From NCBI GenBank assembly GCA_002789465.1, contig PFTH01000032.1, forward strand, positions 1 to 7,137: DNA of 7,137 nucleotides, written 5' to 3'. The DNA comes from Candidatus Roizmanbacteria bacterium CG_4_9_14_0_8_um_filter_34_12. Lineage in GTDB: Bacteria > Patescibacteriota > Microgenomatia > UBA1406 > GWC2-37-13. Position numbers and translations under genes: made by a program. Of the stretch, positions 1 to 5,304 are shown piece by piece. Within the stretch, counting starts at the first letter, position 1; the number at the start of each line of letters is the position of its first letter. The notes below the pieces were generated by a model, which saw nothing but the letters and a program-made list of their open reading frames with translations, did no database searches and was not told the DNA's origin.

Positions 1-54
1 TTACCTTATTTATAATGTATATTGTGTCTGGATTCCCTCCTACGAGGGAATGAC
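1..54 (+). repeat. REP-like palindromic element, copy 1 (enters from left edge)
   Basis: The right part holds a perfect 8-bp hairpin: ATTCCCTC (32-39), loop CTAC, GAGGGAAT (44-51), followed by GAC. The left part (TTACCTTAT..TAATG, then TATATTGTGTCTGG) matches copy 2 at 260-311 with one 2-base length difference and, across 18-54, only two mismatches in 37 positions. The copy probably continues to the left of the window, as copy 2 has a second inverted hairpin there. A further weak stem can form just downstream (TGAC 51-54 with GTCA 77-80, AAAACG 56-61 with CGTTTT 69-74). Sequences of this type (hairpin ending GGGAATGAC, translating to peptides such as WIP..GMT or FPRRRESR) are common dispersed intergenic repeats in bacteria; that class assignment is from general knowledge. 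Confidence 0.85.
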
Positions 55-172
55 AAAAACGGACATTTCGTTTTGCGTCAACTATACAAAGGTTGTCCTA
101 AAAGATATTCGAAATTATGATGAATTTGCTAAAAAAGTAGTTAAATTAGTTGAAGAAATGATTAAGAATTAG
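2..172 (+). CDS. Unrecognised partial open frame, possible 3' remnant of a gene
   Basis: The frame is open from the left window edge to TAG at 170-172 (56 codons). The first 17 or so codons are the translated repeat (VWIPSYEGMTK-like, a typical repeat-derived peptide). The last ~28 residues, from VNYTKVVLKDIRNYDEF to VVKLVEEMIKN, are lysine/glutamate-rich and look like a genuine amphipathic C-terminal helix. An ATG at 50-52, within and just after the hairpin, would give a 40-residue peptide. I do not recognise a family. The simplest reading is the 3' end of a gene that the repeat was inserted into or fused with; a chance open frame is also possible because the sequence is short. No Shine-Dalgarno sequence precedes the ATG other than the GAGGGA belonging to the hairpin itself. 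Confidence 0.3.
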   Translation, partial: YLIYNVYCVWIPSYEGMTKTDISFCVNYTKVVLKDIRNYDEFAKKVVKLVEEMIKN

Positions 173-228
173 AACCTTCTTCTTTAAATTCTCTAAGTAG
201 AGGTATAGTAACCGTAAAACGAAATGTT
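62..228. repeat. Inverted repeat extending the REP-like units (arms 62-77 and 213-228)
   Basis: ACATTTCGTTTT at 63-74 is exactly the reverse complement of AAAACGAAATGT at 216-227. After a one-base mismatch the complementarity continues with CG (76-77 against 213-214). Each arm lies just outside a palindromic hairpin (32-51 and 229-248), so hairpin plus arm form a longer unit present in opposite orientations on the two sides of a 135-base core (78-212). The left unit has about eight additional bases (AAAAACGG) between the hairpin and the arm. Confidence 0.7.
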
Positions 229-311
229 ATCCCCATGAAGATGGGGATCCAGTCTATAATTACCTTATATAATGTATATTATGTCTGGATTCCCTCCTCC
301 GAGGGAATGAC
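229..311 (+). repeat. Paired inverted REP-like element, copy 2 (two hairpins, BIME-like)
   Basis: Two perfect 8-bp, 4-base-loop hairpins flank an AT-rich spacer. The left one is ATCCCCAT (229-236), loop GAAG, ATGGGGAT (241-248). The right one is ATTCCCTC (289-296), loop CTCC, GAGGGAAT (301-308), followed by GAC. The inner flanks are inverted to each other (ATCCAG 247-252 against CTGGAT 285-290, and ATAAT 256-260 against ATTAT 278-282), so the whole element can fold as a cruciform carrying two side hairpins. It is the most complete copy in the window. It ends 8 bases before the ATG of the GIY-YIG gene, so any transcript starting inside it would carry the right hairpin in its 5' leader. Confidence 0.85.
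268..282 (+). promoter_or_regulatory. Possible repeat-borne -10 elements upstream of the GIY-YIG gene
   Basis: Inside the spacer of repeat copy 2 there is a perfect TATAAT (268-273) and a TATTAT (277-282). Both point towards the nuclease gene, 46 and 37 bases upstream of its ATG. No convincing TTGACA-like -35 lies at the right distance, and the stretch is AT-rich enough for such hexamers to arise by chance. Copy 1 carries TATAAT too (11-16). Confidence 0.3.
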
Positions 312-319
312 AAACAACA

Positions 320-613
320 ATGAATAAAAATTCTTATTGTGTTTATATTCTTGCTTCTCAACGAAACGGAACCCTTTATATTGGAATAACAAATAATCTT
401 GCAAGAAGAGTATGGGAACATAAAAATCAAAAGGCTGATGGTTTTACAAAGAAATATGAGGTTCATCATTTAGTTTATTACGAAATACATGAAAATCCTG
501 AATCTGCAATAACAAGAGAAAAACAGATAAAGAAATGGAATCGTTTATGGAAAATTAGAATAATAGAAGAAAAAAATCCAGAGTGGAAAGATTTATATCA
601 AGAGATATTATAA
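320..613 (+). CDS. Single-domain GIY-YIG endonuclease (UPF0213/YhbQ type)
   Basis: The product is a 97-residue protein consisting of one GIY-YIG nuclease domain with no DNA-binding extension, the normal size for this family. Visible motifs are YCVYIL (6-11) with the first catalytic tyrosine Y9; LYIGITNNLARRVWEHK (19-35) with the second tyrosine Y20 and the catalytic arginine R29; and AITREKQIKKW (63-73), whose E67 is the expected metal-binding glutamate. All key residues are present, so the nuclease is probably active. The family cuts DNA through a single divalent metal; the cellular role of the small stand-alone members is poorly defined. The ATG at 320 is the only sensible start: the upstream ATG at 307 hits a stop within seven codons. 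The only purine-rich box (GAGGGA, 301-306) lies in the hairpin and is 13 bases away. The gene sits tightly between two direct copies of the palindromic repeat, which suggests that it belongs to the repeat system or moves with it (inference). Confidence 0.93.
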   Translation: MNKNSYCVYILASQRNGTLYIGITNNLARRVWEHKNQKADGFTKKYEVHHLVYYEIHENPESAITREKQIKKWNRLWKIRIIEEKNPEWKDLYQEIL

Positions 614-616
614 AAG

Positions 617-697
617 GTATATTATGTCTGGATTTCCCCTAAAGGGGACTGTAGCCCGCCGGAGTTTACCCCGTATTTATTACGGGGCGGGAATGAC
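617..697 (+). repeat. REP-like element, copy 3, with expanded hairpin region
   Basis: It starts with GTATATTATGTCTGGAT (617-633), a 17-base exact direct repeat of 274-290. It ends with GGGAATGAC (689-697), as the other copies do. Between these, the simple 20-base hairpin is replaced by about 60 bases containing TCCCC (635-639)/GGGGA (644-648), CCCCGTA (669-675)/TACGGGG (681-687), and CCCGCC (655-660)/GGCGGG (686-691). It begins 3 bases after the stop of the GIY-YIG gene and ends 39 bases from the 3' end of the minus-strand triose-phosphate isomerase gene. It could end transcripts from both sides, although no T-run follows any stem. The stretch 698-736 between it and the isomerase stop codon shows nothing further. 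Confidence 0.8.
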
Positions 698-736
698 ACA
701 TAGAGATACTTCACAACTCTGCTTCGAAATGGTTCA

Positions 737-1387
737 TCAAGGTAGTAGGCTGAAAAAATCATGTGGGTCAAGAGAGGCGGTGCCAATGAGAAAACCATCG
801 ATTTCCTGGTTCTGCAGGTAAGAGTCAATATTTTTTTTGTTTACGCTTCCTCCATAAAGAAAGTTAATTGTACTTGGTAAATTTAATCCCTTTTTAAACT
901 CTATTATAGAATCAACAGGATAATTATTCCCTGAAGCTATCGCTGATAGAGGTTCGAAAGCAATCATATTTGTCTTACTTGGAATTATTTGAGTTGTTTC
1001 ACTGATACATACAATTGACTTGATTCCATGTTGATAGGCTTGTTCAACCTTTAATTTAACGTGATTATCAGTTTCATTGTGATTTGTTCTGCGTTCGCTA
1101 TGCCCGATGATTACATAATCGACCAGATCTTTAAGCATTTGAGCGGTTGTTTCTCCAGTATATTTACCATTATCAAATTTGGAGAGATCTTGCGCGCCGA
1201 ATTTAATCGATGGGATTGAAGATAATAAATAAGATTTAATTGATGTTAGAAATGCGATTGGTGGGCAAATAATTATTTGAATATTTGAATTATTATATTT
1301 CATTGCTTGGACAGAGAACGTTTTTACCCATTCATAACAGTCATTAAGATTTTTTTCTGCTTTCCAGTTAGCAATAAAATAATGCAT
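737..1387 (-). CDS. tpiA: Triose-phosphate isomerase, compact form
   Basis: The enzyme interconverts dihydroxyacetone phosphate and glyceraldehyde 3-phosphate in glycolysis and gluconeogenesis, in the cytoplasm. At 216 residues it is shorter than typical bacterial enzymes (about 250) and nearer the size of archaeal ones. Catalytic elements are intact: ANWKA with N7 and K9, GAQDLSKFDNGKYTGE (64-79), IIGHSERR with the electrophile H96, and AFEPLSAIASG (143-153) with the catalytic base E145 at the start of the mobile loop. Phosphate-binding LYGGSVN (177-183) and GFLIGTASL (198-206) follow. The loop reads EPLSAIASG instead of the usual EPVWAIGTG, so the common tryptophan is a serine. The region after CISET (127-131) is shortened, which explains the small size. 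No Shine-Dalgarno sequence precedes the ATG. The gene is divergent from the helicase gene across a 40-base gap. Confidence 0.95.
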   Translation of the reverse strand: MHYFIANWKAEKNLNDCYEWVKTFSVQAMKYNNSNIQIIICPPIAFLTSIKSYLLSSIPSIKFGAQDLSKFDNGKYTGETTAQMLKDLVDYVIIGHSERRTNHNETDNHVKLKVEQAYQHGIKSIVCISETTQIIPSKTNMIAFEPLSAIASGNNYPVDSIIEFKKGLNLPSTINFLYGGSVNKKNIDSYLQNQEIDGFLIGTASLDPHDFFSLLP

Positions 1388-1427
1388 AATATAAAAGTAA
1401 TAATATTACTTAACATCATTATAACTT
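1388..1427. promoter_or_regulatory. Divergent intergenic region with a perfect 17-base palindrome
   Basis: Bases 1395-1411 read AAGTAATAATATTACTT, a perfect 8-bp inverted repeat around a single central A. Each arm, read outwards, contains TATTAC (1404-1409 on the plus strand; 1402-1397 on the minus strand), resembling a -10 hexamer. The hexamers lie 18 bases from the helicase ATG and 9 bases from the isomerase ATG. The palindrome could be a pair of back-to-back promoters, an operator, or both. A further TATAAC (1420-1425) lies almost on the helicase start. Function is inferred from position and symmetry only. Confidence 0.45.
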
Positions 1428-3179
1428 ATGGACGAGGAAATATTTAAAGAGCTTAATTCTCAACAACTTAAGGCAGTACAAAAAGTTAATGGACCTTCTG
1501 TCATTTTAGCTGGAGCAGGATCAGGCAAAACGCGTGTATTGGTATACAAGGTATTAAACCTAATTAGTAATCATAAAGTTTCTCCTTCTTCAGTTTTGAT
1601 GATTACATTCACTAATAAAGCTGCTGGAGAAATGAAAAAGCGAATCAATCAACCTTTGGGTTTTACTGGGACATTCCATGCATTTTGTTGTCAAATTTTG
1701 CGTCGTTTTGGACCAAAAATTGGGATAAACCATAATTTTGTAATTTACGACGAAGGAGACCAAAAAAGTATTATTAAAAATATTTTAAAAAGATTAGAAC
1801 AAATTAAATTTTCACCGGCATATTTTATCAATAGAATTTCCGCAGCTAAATCTATATTAGTTACTTCTGAAGAATATTTAAGTATTTTTGCGGATTATAA
1901 CGCGGCTGATGTTGCATTTGTTTATAAAGAATACCAAAAAGAACTTAAAAAAAATGCAGCAGTTGATTTTGACGATCTGATTATGAAAGCAATACAGTTA
2001 TTAAGAAAAGACACACAAGTTTTACAGTTTTATCAAGATAAATATCAGTATATTTTGATTGATGAATTTCAGGATACAAATCACGCTCAATATGTTTTGA
2101 CAAAATATTTAGCTAAGAAAAATAACAATATTACAGTTGTTGGCGACTTTTCTCAGAGTATCTATTCATGGAGAGGGGCAGATATTCAAAATTTAGAAAA
2201 ATTTAAAACTGATTTTCCCAGAACAACTACTTATTTTTTAGAAGAAAATTATCGATCTTCACAAAATATATTAGATTATGCTTATAGTGTAATTTCAAAA
2301 AATCAATCGCATCCGATTTTACAGTTATATACAAAAAAAAATAAAGGGAGAGATATTGTTATTCAAAATACCGGAAACGAAGAAGGTGAGTCATTATTAA
2401 TCGCAGAAGAAATTCAACGACTGAATATAGATTATCCATATCAACAGATGGCGGTTTTATATCGTACCAATGCACAATCCCGCTTAATTGAAGAAATGTT
2501 TATTAAGTTTGACATACCCTATCTATTAATCGGTGGCACACGTTTTTACGAAAGACGAGAAATCAAAGATATATTATCATATTTAAGGTTATTAGTTAAC
2601 CCACTAGACACAGTTGCACTTGAAAGAATAAAAAAATTGGGAAAAAGACGATATGATAAATATAAAATGTTTTACCAAAAAATCGAAGATCAAAAATATA
2701 TATATAAAACTGAGGAACTAATGGATAAAATTTTTGATGCAACGGGATATTTGGAAAATTATGATACAAATAACGAAGAAGACTATAGTCGATTAGAGAA
2801 TATTAAAGAATTGAAGTCAGTAGCCCTGAACTTTCCTGATTTGACACAGTTTTTAGAGCAGGTTGTTTTAGTCGAGTCAGAATATTTTGAAAAAGAAAAA
2901 CAAAAGGATAGGCTTCAAGGCGTACGTTTAATGACTCTGCATCAGGCAAAAGGTTTAGAGTTTGAGGTTGTATTTATTTCTGGTTTAGAAGAAGGAATTC
3001 TTCCGCATGTACGCTCAATAGATGATCAATTTCAATTGGAAGAAGAGCGTCGTCTGTTCTATGTTGGAATTACAAGGGCTAAGGAAAGATTATATTTAAC
3101 ATGGGCACAACGTCGATTTATTTTTGGCAATAGAATTGAATCAATAAAATCCCGTTTTCTATCAGAGGCAGAAAATTAA
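1428..3179 (+). CDS. UvrD/PcrA/Rep-like superfamily 1 DNA helicase
   Basis: This is an ATP-dependent 3'-5' DNA helicase of the UvrD/PcrA/Rep family, acting in DNA repair and in clearing replication or transcription blocks. The 583 residues carry the full motif series: Q-motif LNSQQLKAV (9-17); Walker A AGAGSGKT (28-35); Ia ITFTNKAAGEMKKR (59-72); Ib GTFHAFC (81-87); VDFDDLI (179-185); motif II ILIDEFQDTN (209-218) with D212 and E213; motif III VVGDFSQSIYSWRGAD (237-252); motif IV FLEENYRS (270-277); motif V MTLHQAKGLEFE (502-513); motif VI EEERRLFYVGITRAKERLYL (538-557). It is shorter than the usual ~700 residues for two visible reasons: the region between motifs IV and V (2B subdomain, roughly 390-495) is reduced, and the protein ends about 25 residues after motif VI with SRFLSEAEN, lacking the C-terminal extension that PcrA/UvrD use for RNA polymerase contact. 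Motif III has FS where most relatives have two aspartates (VGDDDQSIY). Confidence 0.95.
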   Translation: MDEEIFKELNSQQLKAVQKVNGPSVILAGAGSGKTRVLVYKVLNLISNHKVSPSSVLMITFTNKAAGEMKKRINQPLGFTGTFHAFCCQILRRFGPKIGINHNFVIYDEGDQKSIIKNILKRLEQIKFSPAYFINRISAAKSILVTSEEYLSIFADYNAADVAFVYKEYQKELKKNAAVDFDDLIMKAIQLLRKDTQVLQFYQDKYQYILIDEFQDTNHAQYVLTKYLAKKNNNITVVGDFSQSIYSWRGADIQNLEKFKTDFPRTTTYFLEENYRSSQNILDYAYSVISKNQSHPILQLYTKKNKGRDIVIQNTGNEEGESLLIAEEIQRLNIDYPYQQMAVLYRTNAQSRLIEEMFIKFDIPYLLIGGTRFYERREIKDILSYLRLLVNPLDTVALERIKKLGKRRYDKYKMFYQKIEDQKYIYKTEELMDKIFDATGYLENYDTNNEEDYSRLENIKELKSVALNFPDLTQFLEQVVLVESEYFEKEKQKDRLQGVRLMTLHQAKGLEFEVVFISGLEEGILPHVRSIDDQFQLEEERRLFYVGITRAKERLYLTWAQRRFIFGNRIESIKSRFLSEAEN

Positions 3180-3185
3180 TTGTTT

Positions 3186-3203
3186 TTTTGATATCATATA
3201 ATT
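3186..3203 (+). promoter_or_regulatory. Promoter-like block directly abutting the DUF1189 start
   Basis: TTTTGATATCATAT (3186-3199), then AATT, then ATG. Over 21 bases including the ATG it matches 6697-6717, upstream of the solute-binding protein gene, at 19 positions, with the ATG in the same place. TATCAT (3192-3197) lies exactly 6 bases before the A of ATG, where a -10 element would sit if transcription began on the start codon itself, i.e. a leaderless mRNA. TATAAT (3197-3202) is a closer consensus match but would place initiation inside the gene. No clear -35 is seen; a T-run (3183-3189) precedes it. Confidence 0.5.
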
Positions 3204-4100
3204 ATGAAATTCATAAAAACCTTTGTTCACGTTTTAAAAAAGAGTTTGACTGAGCCTAAGTATTATCAAGATATTCTAAAAACTTCATTCTGGTTCTCCT
3301 TAAAATATTTATTAATACTGAATTTAGTATTAATGCTAATTGAGTCTATGATTTTGACTATAACGATATTGCCTACGATAAATAAAAAAACAGAGTTAAT
3401 TAAGAACGAAATTATTAAACAATCAAAAGATTTTTATCCGCGCGAATTAGTTATGTCGATTAATAAAGGACAACTGTCAACCAATGTTAAAGAACCTTAC
3501 TTTTTCAATCCACCTGAAATTATCAAATTACTCCAAAAAAACACCTCTGATAATATTTTATATTCAAATTTCATTACCATTGATACTAAGGCAAATGTTG
3601 AAAAATTTAGGGAATATCGCACTTTGTTTTTAATAACAAAAGATTCAATCGTTGTTCCTGACCGTCAAAAAAACATGAAAACATTTCGAGTTTCACAGTT
3701 TTCAAATAACTTCAACTTTAATCTTGATTATGCTAAATACAATAAATTTTATCTAAAAACGCTGCCTTATATCAATTTATTACCACAAATTATTTTTTTA
3801 GGATTAATTATTTTTATTATTTTAATGCCATGGTTTGGTGCGTTATTTCTTACAATCGGTAATCTTTTTTATCTTCTTTGGACAACATGTTTATTTTGGG
3901 TTTTTTTCAAGATTAAAAAAAAGTCCGTTACTTATTATCAGCTTTTTCGGTTAGGAATGCATGGAATTACTATCATTATTTTAGTTGGGACGTTAGCGAG
4001 TTTACTTAAAATTGATTTGGGAATCGGTTTGTTTACTAGCTTTGTCGTTTGGATGGTTTTTGTATTTAAAAATATTAATTTTCAATCTAGTAGTGAATAA
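3204..4100 (+). CDS. DUF1189-like multi-pass membrane protein
   Basis: This is a 298-residue integral membrane protein of unknown biochemical function. The N-terminus FVHVLKKSLTEPKYY (7-21) and the segment YPRELVMSINKGQLSTNVKEPYF (78-100) fit the DUF1189 family, whose members begin with a short amphipathic stretch, cross the membrane, and have a long extracytoplasmic domain. Predicted hydrophobic segments are about 29-55, 193-215, 217-237, 250-268 and 271-289; residues 60-185 between the first and second form the soluble domain, probably outside the membrane. The ATG start lacks a Shine-Dalgarno sequence but abuts the shared TTTTGATATCATAT block. The gene overlaps the next, an acyltransferase, by 8 bases, so the two are probably cotranscribed. 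Assignment rests on recognition of sequence style, not on a database search. Confidence 0.8.
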   Translation: MKFIKTFVHVLKKSLTEPKYYQDILKTSFWFSLKYLLILNLVLMLIESMILTITILPTINKKTELIKNEIIKQSKDFYPRELVMSINKGQLSTNVKEPYFFNPPEIIKLLQKNTSDNILYSNFITIDTKANVEKFREYRTLFLITKDSIVVPDRQKNMKTFRVSQFSNNFNFNLDYAKYNKFYLKTLPYINLLPQIIFLGLIIFIILMPWFGALFLTIGNLFYLLWTTCLFWVFFKIKKKSVTYYQLFRLGMHGITIIILVGTLASLLKIDLGIGLFTSFVVWMVFVFKNINFQSSSE

Positions 4101-4677
4101 AAATAAATTGTCTTTAGAAATCATCATTAAAAAAGTATTTATTCGTATAGAAAACGTTTTATTAGAATTTGGCGTTTTTATACTTCACTGTTTAGGGAAT
4201 TTTCCCTCACATCTGATTCGTCGATACTTTTATCGAATGGCTGGGATGAAAATTGGTAAAGGCACGACTATTCACACAGGATTAACTTTATATGATCCAA
4301 GCGGAATAACAATTGGTAATGACTCAATTATTGGGGAAAATTCGATATTAGATGGTAGAAGTAGATTAAAAATAGGAAACCATGTTGCTATTTCATCTGA
4401 AGTCATGATCTATAATTCAGAGCATGATATAAATTCTCCTGCATTTTCTGCTATAAACGCCCCAGTTGAAATAGAAGATTATGTTTTTATTGGACCACGT
4501 GCAATTATTTTACCGGGTGTAACGATTGGACAAGGAGCAATAATTGCTGCCGGCGCAGTTGTTACTAAATTAGTTCCTCCATTTACAATTGTTGCTGGAG
4601 TTCCAGCTCGCGTAATTGGAGAAAGGCAAATAAAAGATTTACATTACCGCTTAGGTAGAGCAAGATGGTTTCGATAA
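4093..4677 (+). CDS. Hexapeptide-repeat O-acyltransferase (left-handed beta-helix, LacA/WcaF-like)
   Basis: A 194-residue protein, likely transferring an acetyl or other acyl group from CoA to a sugar of the cell surface. An N-terminal amphipathic/hydrophobic section (8-50, ending HLIRRYFYRMAGMKIG) leads into repeated [I/V]-G-x hexapeptides: MKIGKGTTI, ITIGNDSIIGENSIL, LKIGNHVAI, VEIEDYVFIGPRAIILPGV, TIGQGAIIAAGAVV. The section YNSEHDINSP (107-116) gives a candidate catalytic H111, and the typical C-terminal VAGVPARVIG box is present. The start is chosen as GTG at 4093, which overlaps the DUF1189 stop by 8 bases. The frame is open further upstream to ATG 4012, but that would add 27 residues read entirely out of frame through the DUF1189 C-terminus. 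TTG at 4108 is an alternative. The 3' end overlaps the opposing HAD gene by 27 bases. The acceptor substrate cannot be told from sequence. Confidence 0.9.
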   Translation: MNKNKLSLEIIIKKVFIRIENVLLEFGVFILHCLGNFPSHLIRRYFYRMAGMKIGKGTTIHTGLTLYDPSGITIGNDSIIGENSILDGRSRLKIGNHVAISSEVMIYNSEHDINSPAFSAINAPVEIEDYVFIGPRAIILPGVTIGQGAIIAAGAVVTKLVPPFTIVAGVPARVIGERQIKDLHYRLGRARWFR

Positions 4678-5301
4678 GTATTTATAGATATCATTCGGAT
4701 GCTTAACTATCACTGTTGGATTAAATTTTTCTAATAATTCTTTTTGATTAAATCCCCAAGAAACAGCAATGACGTCAATTCCTACCGTATGGCAAGCTTC
4801 AATGTCACGCACCTCATCTCCGATATAAATTACTTGATTTTTATCCCATTTATATTGTTTAATTAGTCGATCTAAAGCTTTATCTTTACCAAATAGATTT
4901 AATTCGTTATGAATAATTTTAATTGGAATATGATGTTTTTTTAGGAATATTTCTACGTTGATTTTTGAATTTGAAGTAAGAATTCCAACGGTTAGTTTAT
5001 TGTTTATTAATCGTTGGATACATTCTTTTATACCTGGGAAAATATTGGTATGATGAATTGAATTAGACATCTCATTTCTTCCAGCTTGCAATAAAAAGGG
5101 AATTTTATATAAGGGAATTTGAAGTTCTTTAATAATTTTTTTATATTGTTTTGAACGATACTGGTCCATTTGATCTTCGGTTGGTGTTTTAAATCCAAAA
5201 CTATATGCCAAACGTATTATTATTTGTTTTATGACAGGGAGAGTGTTGGCAATTGTTCCGTCAAAATCAAAAATTATAATTTGTTTTCTCATATAAAACA
5301 T
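4651..5301 (-). CDS. HAD-superfamily hydrolase, phosphoglycolate phosphatase-like
   Basis: A 216-residue haloacid dehalogenase-type phosphatase, probably cytoplasmic, hydrolysing a small phosphomonoester. Motif I is IIFDFDGTIANT (9-20) with nucleophile D12 and acid/base D14. An alpha-helical cap lies at about 20-85. Motif II is ILTSNS (107-112). Motif III lysine is in FGKDKAL (137-143). Motif IV is YIGDEVRDIEAC (159-170) with D162 and D166 for Mg2+. The tail VSWGFNQKELLEKFNPTVIV is typical of Gph/PpaX-like members. The substrate is not determinable. The ATG at 5301 lies 3 bases after the VanW gene stop codon, so both are likely on one transcript; a second in-frame ATG (5292, residue 4) is an equally plausible start because the conserved part begins at residue 7. 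The 3' end runs 27 bases into the opposing acyltransferase gene. Confidence 0.92.
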   Translation of the reverse strand: MFYMRKQIIIFDFDGTIANTLPVIKQIIIRLAYSFGFKTPTEDQMDQYRSKQYKKIIKELQIPLYKIPFLLQAGRNEMSNSIHHTNIFPGIKECIQRLINNKLTVGILTSNSKINVEIFLKKHHIPIKIIHNELNLFGKDKALDRLIKQYKWDKNQVIYIGDEVRDIEACHTVGIDVIAVSWGFNQKELLEKFNPTVIVKHPNDIYKYLSKPSCST

Positions 5302-5304
5302 AAA

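Noticed and set aside
260..469. Minus-strand open frame containing an SFPRRRESR peptide
   Set aside because: It is antisense to the GIY-YIG gene, and its C-terminal peptide is the translation of the palindromic repeat, a well-known source of spurious protein calls.
1..697. CRISPR array
   Set aside because: The repeats are few, palindromic, variable, in both orientations and irregularly spaced, with a gene between them; no cas genes are present.
622..828. Overlapping open frames on both strands at 622-828 and 624-821
   Set aside because: They consist of translated repeat copy 3 plus the 3' end of the isomerase gene in wrong frames, and have no protein-like character.
3171..3189. Intrinsic terminator after the helicase gene (T-run 3183-3189)
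   Set aside because: Only an A/T-only stem (AAAA/TTTT) precedes the T-run; there is no GC-rich hairpin, and the T-run is more likely part of the promoter-like block of the next gene.
4012..4092. Upstream ATG start for the acyltransferase
   Set aside because: It would read 27 residues out of frame through the DUF1189 C-terminus; the GTG at 4093 gives a short 8-base overlap typical of coupled genes.
4687..4694. Another GATATCAT followed closely by ATG, similar to the shared promoter block
   Set aside because: It lies within HAD codons on the opposite strand, has a different spacing to ATG and opens no gene. It shows that the 8-base core alone can occur by chance, so the case at 3186 and 6697 rests on the longer match and identical spacing.
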